A stretch of DNA of 25,461 bases, taken from the NCBI GenBank assembly GCA_021786335.1, contig JAJYNM010000028.1:1-25461 (forward strand), written 5' to 3'. The DNA comes from an archaeon (GTDB taxonomy: Archaea; Thermoproteota; Nitrososphaeria; Nitrososphaerales; UBA183). A program made the position numbers and the translations under genes. Positions 12,629 through 21,022 of this stretch are shown one piece after another. Numbering within the stretch: the stretch's first letter is position 1; every line of letters starts with the position of its first letter. Under the pieces are notes generated by a model. It saw only the letters and a list, made by a program, of their open reading frames with translations, had not been told where the DNA came from and searched no databases.

Positions 12629-14596
12629 ATGGACTGGTTGCGTCAACGTCGTTCAGGCGTAGGCAAGGTTGCAATCGCCGTCGCCGTCATTGTCATACTC
12701 GTGGTGGCTGGTGCCGCATACTACTTTGTGGCGTTCCCCCCGAGCCACACGAGCAGTTCGTCCTCCGTCAGCAGCCCGCTCACATCGACTAGTTCGTCTT
12801 CTGCCGTCCAAGCCCCGAGCTCGATCACCGTCGACGAGATTCCAGCTCCCGTGAGCGTCGACCCGGCGTCCAGCTACGATGTCCCAGGAGGGGAGATAAT
12901 GCAGAACGTGTACCAGGGGCTCGTCTTCTACAACGGGGAGAGCGGATCCAGCTTCGTGGGGGTGCTGGCAGAGAATTGGACGTCATCTTCGAGCGGATTG
13001 AACTATACGTTCAACCTCTGGCCCTTCGAGACGTTCAGCAACGGGACCCCACTGAACGCGAGCACGATCTGGTACTCTTTCTATAGGACCATGATTCTGA
13101 ACTTGGGCATCTCTTCGTACGTAAGCCAAGTTCTGGCCATCAACGGAGGGGCAGGCTTCACAGGGAACGTGACTTCGACGACCAAAGGGAACATTCGTCT
13201 CCCCTTCGGTGCCGAGCAGGCCCTCGCGGCTGCCGGGTACACCTTCTCTTCGAACCAGCTCACCGCGGACCAGCAGGCGGCGGTAGACCTGGCATCGATT
13301 CTTTCGCACTTCAACGCTGCGAACTCAACGATTCAGACGGTGATGTCTTACCCCCAGCAGGCGGTGTCTGTTTCAGGGCCGGACCAGGTGAAGATTAACC
13401 TGGACTTCCCGTACGCCGACTTCCTGCAAGTGATCTCAGGGGGGCTCGGCGACGCCGTCGACCCAGCGTTCATTGCAGCGAACGGAGGAGTCCAGATAGA
13501 CACAGCGAACTCCTACACGACCAGCAACGCACTAGGGTCCGGTCCGTACATGCTCACCACCGCTCTGGGGGGTTCAAACGTGGTGCTGCAGGCCAACCCG
13601 CACTACTGGGCCACCCAGCTTCAATCGTCCCAGCGCAGCGTCTGGCTGACCCCGCCGTCTATAAAGACGGTAGTCATAGACTACCAGTCGAGCGAAGCGA
13701 CCAGGGTGAGCGATATACAGTCTGGGATTGCCCAGATATCCCAAGTGGAGATACCTGACCTGCATGAGGTAAGCAACTATCCAGGAATCACCATACACAA
13801 CTGGGGGCCGACGCCGACGATAGACTTCTTGGCAATAGACGCCTATCAATACCCGTACAACATCACGGACGTCAGGCTTGCGATAGAATACGGGGTCAAC
13901 GCGACTCAGATCCAGCGCCAGGTCTATGCGGGGTACAGCCAGTCCTACGTGGGACCGCTTGACCCTGCGATGGCTTACTACAACTCCACATTCCCAGGGT
14001 ACACGTACAACCCCAACATGGCGATCAGCCTGCTGTCCCAGGCAGGGTTCAAGTTGACCCTCCAGAACGGGACTGTGATCAACAGCGGAGGGAAGGCTCT
14101 GCCCTCCCTCAACCTTGTCTTCACAGCAGGAAGCGCGGCTGACCAGGAGGAGGCTACCGTGATCCAGTCGCAACTCGCAAAGATCGGCGTTACCGTCACA
14201 CTTGCCCCCGAGGCTTTCACTACCATCATAGAAGACGAGCTCAACTCGCCGAGCTCGCCGAACTACCCCGCCTTCCAGATCGCCGCGAACTCTGTCGTGT
14301 TCGTAGGGCCGTCCGACCCCTCTGCGTACCTCGGGAACTGCCCCGCGAGGTGCCACCACGGCGACCCGGCCTACTTCAACAACACACAGGTAGTGCAACT
14401 GATCAACGAGGCGATACACACCTCTAACCCGGTCTTGCTGCAGCAGTACTACAACAACATGACCAACATCTACAAACAGCAGGCTCAGTACGTCTGGCTG
14501 GACGACTTCACCGCGTACACCGTCGCTTCATCGAGCCTCCAGGGGTTCGCTTGGAACGCGGCGCTGCTCGGTAACTTCTACGCCACTCTCACCTAG
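12629..14596 (+). CDS. ABC-transporter substrate-binding protein, family 5 (peptide/nickel type), membrane-anchored
   Basis: 655 residues from ATG 12629. A basic N-terminus (MDWLRQRRSGVGK) and a hydrophobic helix at about 13-33 form a membrane anchor. A Ser/Thr-rich linker (about 39-62), likely glycosylated outside the cell, leads into the binding domain. The SBP family 5 fold is recognisable in ITVDEIPAPVSVDPASSYD, IMQNVYQGLVFYN, LAENWTSSSSGLNYTFNL and DVRLAIEYGVNATQI. Family members capture oligopeptides, and some bind sugars or nickel chelates. The many N-x-S/T sequons fit an extracytoplasmic archaeal glycoprotein. There is no lipobox. Two permeases and two ATPases follow directly, so the importer is complete. 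A candidate operator and TATA box lie just upstream. Confidence 0.9.
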   Translation: MDWLRQRRSGVGKVAIAVAVIVILVVAGAAYYFVAFPPSHTSSSSSVSSPLTSTSSSSAVQAPSSITVDEIPAPVSVDPASSYDVPGGEIMQNVYQGLVFYNGESGSSFVGVLAENWTSSSSGLNYTFNLWPFETFSNGTPLNASTIWYSFYRTMILNLGISSYVSQVLAINGGAGFTGNVTSTTKGNIRLPFGAEQALAAAGYTFSSNQLTADQQAAVDLASILSHFNAANSTIQTVMSYPQQAVSVSGPDQVKINLDFPYADFLQVISGGLGDAVDPAFIAANGGVQIDTANSYTTSNALGSGPYMLTTALGGSNVVLQANPHYWATQLQSSQRSVWLTPPSIKTVVIDYQSSEATRVSDIQSGIAQISQVEIPDLHEVSNYPGITIHNWGPTPTIDFLAIDAYQYPYNITDVRLAIEYGVNATQIQRQVYAGYSQSYVGPLDPAMAYYNSTFPGYTYNPNMAISLLSQAGFKLTLQNGTVINSGGKALPSLNLVFTAGSAADQEEATVIQSQLAKIGVTVTLAPEAFTTIIEDELNSPSSPNYPAFQIAANSVVFVGPSDPSAYLGNCPARCHHGDPAYFNNTQVVQLINEAIHTSNPVLLQQYYNNMTNIYKQQAQYVWLDDFTAYTVASSSLQGFAWNAALLGNFYATLT

Positions 14597-14605
14597 GAAT
14601 AGGCG

Positions 14606-15673
14606 TTGGGGCTAGCCACCTACATAGCCCGGAGGGTCCTCTTTTCGTTCTTCGTGGTAATCGGCGAGCTCCTGATCATCTTCTACCTCACCAACATAGC
14701 CGCCCCCGACCCAGCCGTGATCTGGGCTGGTCCAGAGTCGACCAAGGCGCAGGTGGCCCTCGTAGCCCTCACCTACCACCTGAACAGCCCGTGGTACGTC
14801 CAGTTTTATTACTACATAGTGAACGTCTTCACTGGAAACTGGGGGATCTCGCCACTCTACCAGCAACCAGTGATCTCGCTCATCGAAGAGTACCTCCCGG
14901 TCACCCTGGAGCTCACGATAATCGCGTTCGTCTTCAAGATAGGGCTCGAGGTCGTCCTGGGGGTGGTCTCCGCCATGCGCCCCAACGGGGTGGTGGACAA
15001 CGTCATCAAAGTGACGTACACGACGGTAAGGAGCGCCCCCCCTTTCCTGGTGGCGCTGGGGTTCCTCCTCCTCTTCGCCTATGGTACGCACACCTTCCCC
15101 TCCTCGCAGCCTATCAACCCCATACTCGGCGCGACCGTCCCAAAGTTCCAGTTCTACAATCCGTTCGCGGGGAAGGTCACAGGCTTCTGGCTGATAGACA
15201 ACATGCCGATGCTGAACTCCCTCCTCGTCGGAGACTGGGCGGCCTTCTCTTCAGCGGTGTCGCACGCCGTCCTCCCTATAGCCACCCTGATCCTCTTCGG
15301 GTTCGGGGGGATAGTGAGGTTGGTGAAGGTGTCCATGCTTGAGGTCCTCGACCAGGACTACGTCCGCACGGCCCGGGCCAAGGGGCTCAGGGAGAACGCC
15401 GTGATATTCAGGCACGCCCTCAGGAACTCCCTCCTCCCCGCCTTCACCCTGATGGGCCTGGTGTTCGCGGGTTTGGTGACCGGGAGCCTCGTCGTCGAGA
15501 CCGTGTACAGCTACTACGGGCTCGGGTACTACGTCGCCCAGAGCCTCCTCACCTTCGACACCCCTTCCTTGATAGGGACCCTGATACTCATCACTGTCGT
15601 CATCATAATCAGCAACCTGGTGGTCGACGTAGGGTATGGCTTCCTTGACCCAAGGACGAGGGTGGGGTATTGA
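14606..15673 (+). CDS. ABC-transporter permease, DppB/OppB type
   Basis: 355 residues with six predicted membrane helices and the typical N-terminus YIARRVLFSFFVVIGELLIIFYL. The cytoplasmic EAA loop, which docks the ATPases, is in the sequence YVRTARAKGLRENAVIFRHA (about residues 252-271). The expected partner is the DppC-like permease immediately downstream. The start is TTG 14606, 9 nt after the substrate-binding protein stop, with a weak purine stretch (AGGAATAGG) before it; no ATG or GTG is near. The extracytoplasmic loop between helices 1 and 2 is as long as in other DppB proteins. Identity as a peptide-type permease is firm. The transported substrate is not known. Confidence 0.92.
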   Translation: MGLATYIARRVLFSFFVVIGELLIIFYLTNIAAPDPAVIWAGPESTKAQVALVALTYHLNSPWYVQFYYYIVNVFTGNWGISPLYQQPVISLIEEYLPVTLELTIIAFVFKIGLEVVLGVVSAMRPNGVVDNVIKVTYTTVRSAPPFLVALGFLLLFAYGTHTFPSSQPINPILGATVPKFQFYNPFAGKVTGFWLIDNMPMLNSLLVGDWAAFSSAVSHAVLPIATLILFGFGGIVRLVKVSMLEVLDQDYVRTARAKGLRENAVIFRHALRNSLLPAFTLMGLVFAGLVTGSLVVETVYSYYGLGYYVAQSLLTFDTPSLIGTLILITVVIIISNLVVDVGYGFLDPRTRVGY

Positions 15674-16554
15674 GCAGGAGCAGCACCTCAGTAACTCTGG
15701 GGATAATCTTCGGGAACTGGGCCACCGTCGTAGGGGTGGGGATACTCGTCGCCTTCTTCGCCCTGTCAGTCCTGGCCGCCTGGCCTCCCACTTACCACCT
15801 CATCGCCCGCTACCCTCCCGACTCCCTCAACTTCGGGGCAGCCAACGCTTCCCCGTCTCTGGCCCACCTGTTCGGGACCGACAGGGAGGGGCGGGACATC
15901 TTCGCCCGGGTGGTCGCCGCCCTGCCCATCGACATAGCCATCCCTTTCGAAGTCGTGGGGGCGAGCGTGGCCATCGGGCTCGTCCTGGGGACCTTCGCAG
16001 GATACCTCGGCGGCTGGATCGAGGAGCTTGTGCTGAGGGTAGCCGACCTCTTCTTCGCCTTCCCCAACATAGTCCTAGCCCTCACGATAGCCGCGATACT
16101 GGGGTCGACTGAGGAGTCCCTCAGGGTGGTCTACAGCGAGCTCGCGCTGATAGTGGTCGGGTGGCCCTTCTACACGAGGCTGGCCCGGGCCCAGGTGATA
16201 ACGATCAAGCAGATGCCATTCGTGCGCGCCGCCGAGGCGTCAGGGCTCGGGAAGTTCAGGATCGTGAGGACGCACGTGATACCCCACCTGGCGTCTGTCA
16301 TAGCCGTCTACGCCACCCTCGACATGGGGACCACCCTCCTCCTCTACTCCATCTTCGCGTTCTTCGGGCTCGGGGTGGCGCCCCCGACCCCGGAGCTCGG
16401 GAGGATGGTCTACGACGGCCTGAGCGCGCTTCCAGGGAACTGGTGGTGGTCATTCTTCCCAGGGTTGGTGCTTATGATACTAGCGCTCGGGTTCTCGCTC
16501 GCCGGGGAAGGGCTCAGGGACGTCTTCGACCCCAGGCTAAGGGGACAGAGATGA
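15670..16554 (+). CDS. ABC-transporter permease, DppC/OppC type
   Basis: 294 residues. The N-terminal OppC-type region has one helix (about 13-33). The FGTDREGRDIFARV motif, diagnostic of DppC/OppC permeases, lies near residue 72. The EAA loop is in MPFVRAAEASGLGKFRIVRT (about residues 181-200). The TTG start at 15670 overlaps the TGA stop of the preceding permease (TTGA), so translation is coupled. The stop in turn overlaps the ATG of the next ATPase gene (ATGA at 16551). Together with the DppB-like protein it forms the transmembrane pore. Confidence 0.92.
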   Translation: MSRSSTSVTLGIIFGNWATVVGVGILVAFFALSVLAAWPPTYHLIARYPPDSLNFGAANASPSLAHLFGTDREGRDIFARVVAALPIDIAIPFEVVGASVAIGLVLGTFAGYLGGWIEELVLRVADLFFAFPNIVLALTIAAILGSTEESLRVVYSELALIVVGWPFYTRLARAQVITIKQMPFVRAAEASGLGKFRIVRTHVIPHLASVIAVYATLDMGTTLLLYSIFAFFGLGVAPPTPELGRMVYDGLSALPGNWWWSFFPGLVLMILALGFSLAGEGLRDVFDPRLRGQR

Positions 16555-17585
16555 CTGATGCGCTGAAGGTCTCGGGGCTGTGGGTGGATTATAGAACGAA
16601 GTCGGCGTGGGCCAGCGCCGTCCGTGGGGTCGACCTCACAGTCGGGGAAGGGGAGGTTGTAGGGGTGGTGGGGGAGAGCGGCTCCGGGAAGAGCAGCGTG
16701 GCCCTTGCCATCATGAAGCTCCTGCCGGCCAACGCGAGGGCGAGGGGGAGGGTCGAGGTCCTCGGCAAAGACATGGTGGAGCTTCCAAGCGGGGATGCCC
16801 ACCTCTACAGGGGGTCAGGGGTGACGATGATATTCCAGGAGCCGATGACAAGCCTCAACCCTGTCATGCGTGTTTCCGAACAGCTCTCGGAGGCCGTCCT
16901 CTCCCGGGTGGAGCATTACAAGCTCGAGATGTTCCGCTCTGATTCCATCGCAGTCCCCGGGGGCCCTGACCCCAGGTTCTCCATGCCCCAGGCGAGGCCG
17001 GCCCCGCCCCCGAAGGAGGCGATACAGGCGCTCCGTCAGGTAAGGATAGGCGATCCTGAAAGGACAGCAGCCAAGTACCCGCACGAACTCTCAGGGGGGG
17101 AGAGGCAGCGCGTGATGATTGCCATGTCTTTCCTCCTCCGGCCCAGGGTGCTCGTCGCCGACGAGCCGACTACGGCCCTCGACGTCACCACACAGGCCCA
17201 GGTCCTCTCACTGCTGCTTGGGCTCAGCAAGGATGAGGGGACTGCTATCGTCTTCGTGTCCCACGACATATTGGTCGTGGGGCAGGTGGCGCAGAGGGTC
17301 GCCGTGATGTACGCCGGGGAGATAGTCGAGTTCGGGCCGACCGAGGCGGTGCTCAAGAACCCCCTCCACCCCTACACGAAGGGGCTCATCGACTCCATAC
17401 CAAGCGGCTTCAAAGGGGGGAAGCGGATAGAGCAGATACCAGGAGCTCCGCCCGACATCATGAGGCTCCCGTCGGGGTGCAAGTTCAACCCGCGCTGCAA
17501 GTTCGCGATGGACAGGTGCATGGCCGAAGAGACGGCGCTCAAGGAGCTGGAGGACGACCACTTTGTCGCGTGCCACCTCTACTGA
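16551..17585 (+). CDS. ABC-transporter ATPase, DppD/OppD type
   Basis: 344 residues from ATG 16551, overlapping the preceding stop by 3 nt. Walker A GESGSGKSS is at about 41-49, followed by Q-loop FQEPMTSLNP, signature LSGGERQR, Walker B VLVADEPTTALD and switch His in FVSHD. The C-terminal oligopeptide-type domain keeps four cysteines (GCKFNPRCKFAMDRC, then VACHLY), as is standard for this subfamily and possibly an iron-sulphur site. Between the Q-loop region and the signature there is an insertion of roughly 30 residues (about 125-155; SRVEHYKLEMFRSDS through proline-rich QARPAPPPKEA) absent from ordinary DppD proteins as I know them. It powers the importer. Confidence 0.92.
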   Translation: MTDALKVSGLWVDYRTKSAWASAVRGVDLTVGEGEVVGVVGESGSGKSSVALAIMKLLPANARARGRVEVLGKDMVELPSGDAHLYRGSGVTMIFQEPMTSLNPVMRVSEQLSEAVLSRVEHYKLEMFRSDSIAVPGGPDPRFSMPQARPAPPPKEAIQALRQVRIGDPERTAAKYPHELSGGERQRVMIAMSFLLRPRVLVADEPTTALDVTTQAQVLSLLLGLSKDEGTAIVFVSHDILVVGQVAQRVAVMYAGEIVEFGPTEAVLKNPLHPYTKGLIDSIPSGFKGGKRIEQIPGAPPDIMRLPSGCKFNPRCKFAMDRCMAEETALKELEDDHFVACHLY

Positions 17586-18576
17586 AGACGTGTTGAGCGC
17601 AGAAGCGCTCAGCGTCACCTACACGGTCAGGTCAGGGTTCCTCGGGAGCGTCCACAGAGAGATCAAGCCTGTCGACGGGGTCGACCTCTCGGTCAGAGCG
17701 GGGGAGGTCCTGACAGTGATAGGGGAGTCTGGGAGCGGCAAGTCGACCCTGGGGTTCGCCCTCCTCCGTCTCGTGAAGCCGAGCTCGGGGAGGGTCCTCT
17801 TCTCAGGGAAGGACATCGGCAGGCTGAAGGCCTCCGAGCTGCGGGCGCTCCGCAGGCACATGCAGATAGTATTCCAGGACCCCTACTCCAGCCTTGACCC
17901 GCGCCTCCACGTGAAGGACATCGTGTCTGAGCCTCTGATAGGGTCGGGGATGAAAGACCAGAGCGAGATCGAGGCCAGGACCGCGCGCGCCATATCCTTG
18001 GTCGGGCTTGGCCCGTCGGCGGCGTCGAAGTACGTCCACGAGTTCTCGGGGGGGCAGAGGCAGCGCATAGGGATAGCCAGGGCCATAGTGGGGGACCCGA
18101 AGTTCGTGGTCCTCGACGAGCCTACCTCTAACCTGGACGTCTCCATCCAAGCTCAGATCCTGAACCTCCTCCTGGACCTCCAGTCGCGGTCGGGGGCGTC
18201 GTATCTCTTCATCAGCCACAATATGGCGGTCGCGCAGTACCTCTCCGACCGCATTGCCGTGATGTACGCCGGGGAGATAGTCGAACGCGGAACAGCGAAG
18301 GACGTGATCGGAGAGCCGATGCACCCCTACACCAAGGACCTGCTAAGCTGCGTCCCCACTATGGACATATCGAAGAAGGTCACTGATGTTAAGATCTCGG
18401 GGGACCCCCCGAGCTTCACCGACCTCCCCAGCGGGTGCAGATACAGCAACAGGTGCAAGTACGCCTTCGACCTCTGCAGGGAGAAGAGGCCCGCCCTGGC
18501 GTCGGCCGGAGGGAGGGAGGTCGCCTGCTTCCTGTACCACAAGGAAGAGAAGAGCCCCGGCGCGTCTGTCCGCTAG
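17563..18576 (+). CDS. ABC-transporter ATPase, DppF/OppF type
   Basis: 337 residues if begun at TTG 17563. Walker A GESGSGKST, Q-loop FQDPYSSLDPR, signature FSGGQRQR, Walker B FVVLDEPTSNLD and FISHN are all intact, as is the four-Cys C-terminal motif (GCRYSNRCKYAFDLC, then VACFLY). TTG 17563 has a perfect GGAGG (17549-17553) 9 nt upstream inside the dppD-like gene and gives a 23-nt overlap. An alternative GTG at 17590, just after the previous stop, lacks a clear Shine-Dalgarno but would give a more usual N-terminus (328 residues). It completes the five-gene importer. Its TAG stop overlaps the stop of the convergent membrane protein gene through a shared CTAG. Confidence 0.92.
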   Translation: MSRATSTEDVLSAEALSVTYTVRSGFLGSVHREIKPVDGVDLSVRAGEVLTVIGESGSGKSTLGFALLRLVKPSSGRVLFSGKDIGRLKASELRALRRHMQIVFQDPYSSLDPRLHVKDIVSEPLIGSGMKDQSEIEARTARAISLVGLGPSAASKYVHEFSGGQRQRIGIARAIVGDPKFVVLDEPTSNLDVSIQAQILNLLLDLQSRSGASYLFISHNMAVAQYLSDRIAVMYAGEIVERGTAKDVIGEPMHPYTKDLLSCVPTMDISKKVTDVKISGDPPSFTDLPSGCRYSNRCKYAFDLCREKRPALASAGGREVACFLYHKEEKSPGASVR

Positions 18577-18845
18577 GCTAGCGCCAAGTTGGAAACCAGA
18601 AGGACTATCAGCACAAGGTAACCGACCGCGAGCCAGGCGGCGCTCGCGACCCTGTCATAGCGCCTCGACCTGTAGATGTACGACATCATGGCGAAGGCAA
18701 GCAGATCGACGCTGAGGTAGAGCGCGAAGGTGTCCGTCGCGGCCTGTGTGAGCGGGTTGAGCAGCCAGAGCACCACAAGGGATGTCCCTTGCAGGGCGAT
18801 CAGGAAGACGACCTGAACCGTCATCAGGGTGGCTCCTATCCTCAA
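18573..18845 (-). CDS. 90-residue membrane protein in the bc-complex operon
   Basis: No family recognised. Three hydrophobic helices are visible at about 6-30, 37-57 and 67-88, with a basic loop (YRSRRYDR) between the second and third. The TTG start at 18845 lies 1 nt after the cytochrome b stop and has GGAGG at a good distance. An in-frame ATG at 18824, also preceded by GGAG, would remove seven residues. It is the last gene after cupredoxin, Rieske and cytochrome b, and the near-zero spacing suggests a small accessory subunit of the quinol-oxidising complex. That role is inferred from position alone. Its stop shares CTAG with the convergent ATPase gene. Confidence 0.75.
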   Translation of the reverse strand: MRIGATLMTVQVVFLIALQGTSLVVLWLLNPLTQAATDTFALYLSVDLLAFAMMSYIYRSRRYDRVASAAWLAVGYLVLIVLLVSNLALA

Positions 18846-18846
18846 C

Positions 18847-20331
18847 TCAATCCCTCCACCCTGTTTCGAGGACCTTGACCCGCCGTCTGATGCTCCCGGT
18901 CCTGAGGTCGAGCCTGTAGGTCAGGAACACGCTCCCTAGCAGGTCGAGGGCCAGGAGCACGGCGGCTGCCGCTATCACAGCCAGGCCGCCTGGAGAAGGC
19001 CCGCCCAGGATGACCCCGGCAGCGCCGCTGACCAGAGTCCCCAGAGAGAGCGCCCCCAACGCAACCAGGCCGGTGAACGCGAGCCCGGTCTTCAGCTCAG
19101 AGGAAGGTACCTCCCTCGAGGGGACCAGCGCGAGTCTCCCCTTGGCCCGAGAGTACATCGCCCTGTAGACCAGGGCCGACCCCATCGCCACCAGGAGGGC
19201 CGTCCCCCCGACCACGAGCGCGGCCTGTTCTACGGGTATTATCTTCCCCGGGGTCACCATCCCCCAGTATGAGAGGATGACGACCTCCGACACGAATATG
19301 ACCCCGAGCGTCGTGTAGACAGGCCTCTTGGACGCTTCCCTCGCCTTGCCACGGTCTAGGAACGGGAGGATGATCAGGAGCACGAATATGGCTGACACGA
19401 CTGTCAGCGCCATGGCCAGCCCGGTGGAGCCTTCGAAGACACTGACCTTGAGGACCTGATAGATCCAGAGGAAGTACCAGTCGGGCTGGGGTATGTACTG
19501 GGCCGCGGCCGCGGGGGAGTACTGGGGCGGAAGGTTGAGCGGGAACAGCGCTGAGACGAGGAGCATCCCCGCCCCGAAGAGGAGGGAAAGCTCGAAGAGA
19601 TACATGGTGACGTCCGGGAAGATAGGCGTCAGCTTCGGCTTCGCCTCTGCGGGGGCGCCTCCGGTGGGCTCGGCGACGCCGTGGGCTTCCAGCATGTACA
19701 TCTTCGCTACCAACAGTATCAGGAGGGCAGCAGGGAGGAGCATGACGTGGAGGTCGAAGAACCTCAGGAGCTCCGCCGAGTCCCCTCCGTTGCCGACTAT
19801 CAGGAACGTCAGGAGAGACGAGATGGGCTGGGGGAGGGCGCTCACCATCCCCACGCCGACGTCGGTGGCAGACTTCGAGACGACGGTCCAAGGCAGCAGG
19901 TACCCTGTGAACCCGAACCCCAGCGTCACGAACCCCATCAGCATCCCTATGACCCACATGGCTTCCCTCGGTTTCTTGTGGACTGACACAAAGTAGCCCC
20001 TCATCATGTGCATGAACGCGAGGATAATCATGGCGTATGCCGTGTAGAGGTGGATGGTCTCGAGGAACCTGCCGTTGTAGACGCTCTGGAAGATGTACTG
20101 GGTGGAGGAGTAGGCCTGGGTCGGGCTCGGGATATAATAGAGCATCATGATGGCCCCTGTCACCCCCTGGATGACGAAAGCCACCACCGTCAGGGCGCCA
20201 AGCCAGTAGAAGGGGTTCATGGCGTAGCGGGGGACAGGGCGGAGGAGAGGATAGCTCAGGCCGAACCGCGAGTCGAACCAGCCCGCCAGCCGCTGGAACA
20301 GACCGGACTTCTCTGCCACTTCATCCACCAC
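18847..20331 (-). CDS. cytochrome b subunit of a bc-type quinol-oxidising complex
   Basis: 494 residues. Helix B carries both haem ligands His94 and His108 (HLYTAYAMIILAFMH). Helix D carries His195 in FFDLHVMLLPAALLILL, but the residue aligned with the second helix-D ligand is Lys210 (VAKMYMLEAHG), not His. The Qo-site motif is PDWYF at about 283-287, a variant of PEWY. After the standard eight-helix core it continues with about four more membrane helices and an arginine-rich C-terminus. It oxidises quinol and passes electrons to the Rieske protein encoded just upstream, contributing to proton motive force. GTG 20331 starts 1 nt after the Rieske stop; a second GTG follows at 20328. The family call is firm. 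The Lys substitution is checked at the codon level (AAG). Confidence 0.93.
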   Translation of the reverse strand: MVDEVAEKSGLFQRLAGWFDSRFGLSYPLLRPVPRYAMNPFYWLGALTVVAFVIQGVTGAIMMLYYIPSPTQAYSSTQYIFQSVYNGRFLETIHLYTAYAMIILAFMHMMRGYFVSVHKKPREAMWVIGMLMGFVTLGFGFTGYLLPWTVVSKSATDVGVGMVSALPQPISSLLTFLIVGNGGDSAELLRFFDLHVMLLPAALLILLVAKMYMLEAHGVAEPTGGAPAEAKPKLTPIFPDVTMYLFELSLLFGAGMLLVSALFPLNLPPQYSPAAAAQYIPQPDWYFLWIYQVLKVSVFEGSTGLAMALTVVSAIFVLLIILPFLDRGKAREASKRPVYTTLGVIFVSEVVILSYWGMVTPGKIIPVEQAALVVGGTALLVAMGSALVYRAMYSRAKGRLALVPSREVPSSELKTGLAFTGLVALGALSLGTLVSGAAGVILGGPSPGGLAVIAAAAVLLALDLLGSVFLTYRLDLRTGSIRRRVKVLETGWRD

Positions 20332-20332
20332 T

Positions 20333-20980
20333 TTATGTCGAGCTCACCAGGGTTCCGCCCTGGAGGTCGTCTGTCACGTCGGTGGACCCTGTGTCATGGC
20401 CGAAGATGGTGGGCGGCCCCATCCCCACGGCATAGATGTCTCCTGACGAGTCGGCCTCAAGCTGGACCTGGGGGGCCGGCCTCGGTGCGGGTCCTCCGAT
20501 CACCTTCCCCGCCTCGAGCAGGTCATAGACGCTCCCATGGCACGGACAGTAACCCACTGGAGCAGGCGCGACGAAGGAAGGGTTCACGGTGGGTGACTTT
20601 CCTTCGGGGACGAACCCCCATATGCAACCGAGATGCTGGCAGATCTGGCTGAAGGCGACGATGTCACCGTCAGGCCCTACGCCGCCCTCGGCCTTCTGGC
20701 CGAGCTTCACCAGTATGTTCGGCTCGTTGTTGAGCGGGTAGTTGAAAATCACAGCGACCCCGGTGGAGAGTTCAGATACGCTCGAGACCTTCACCCGGGG
20801 GAAACTTGTAGGCGTCCCGGACGCGGCAGGGACGGCGGGGATCACAACAGACTTCATCACCGAGGCTATCCCAGCCACCGCGAGGGCGCCTGAAATCGCG
20901 GCCGCCATCTTGAGGAACTCCCGCCTCGACCTATCGGCCTCTCCGCCTCCGACTGAGTCGTCAGGCTTCTCAGCGGTCAC
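20333..20980 (-). CDS. Rieske [2Fe-2S] protein with Tat signal
   Basis: 215 residues. The N-terminus DRSRREFLKMAAAISGALAVAG is a twin-arginine signal with an uncleaved-type anchor helix (about 22-45). Cluster-binding motifs are CQHLGC (Cys and His ligands) and CPCHGSVYD, with the two further cysteines that form the disulphide, so the Rieske centre is complete. The approximately 25-residue segment between them (VPEGKSPTVNPSFVAPAPV) is longer than in mitochondrial proteins. The C-terminal tail after GPAPRPAPQ is extended. It accepts electrons from quinol at the cytochrome b Qo site on the outer membrane face. GTG 20980 starts 42 nt after the cupredoxin gene with GGAG just upstream. Confidence 0.93.
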   Translation of the reverse strand: MTAEKPDDSVGGGEADRSRREFLKMAAAISGALAVAGIASVMKSVVIPAVPAASGTPTSFPRVKVSSVSELSTGVAVIFNYPLNNEPNILVKLGQKAEGGVGPDGDIVAFSQICQHLGCIWGFVPEGKSPTVNPSFVAPAPVGYCPCHGSVYDLLEAGKVIGGPAPRPAPQVQLEADSSGDIYAVGMGPPTIFGHDTGSTDVTDDLQGGTLVSST

Positions 20981-21022
20981 TGGCTCCAGACCACCGCTCC
21001 CAGAGTCTCCGTCGCCAGTATT

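Noticed and set aside
13574..14419. 281-codon minus-strand frame inside the substrate-binding protein gene
   Set aside because: Antisense to a clear SBP family 5 protein; Arg/Val-rich chance translation.
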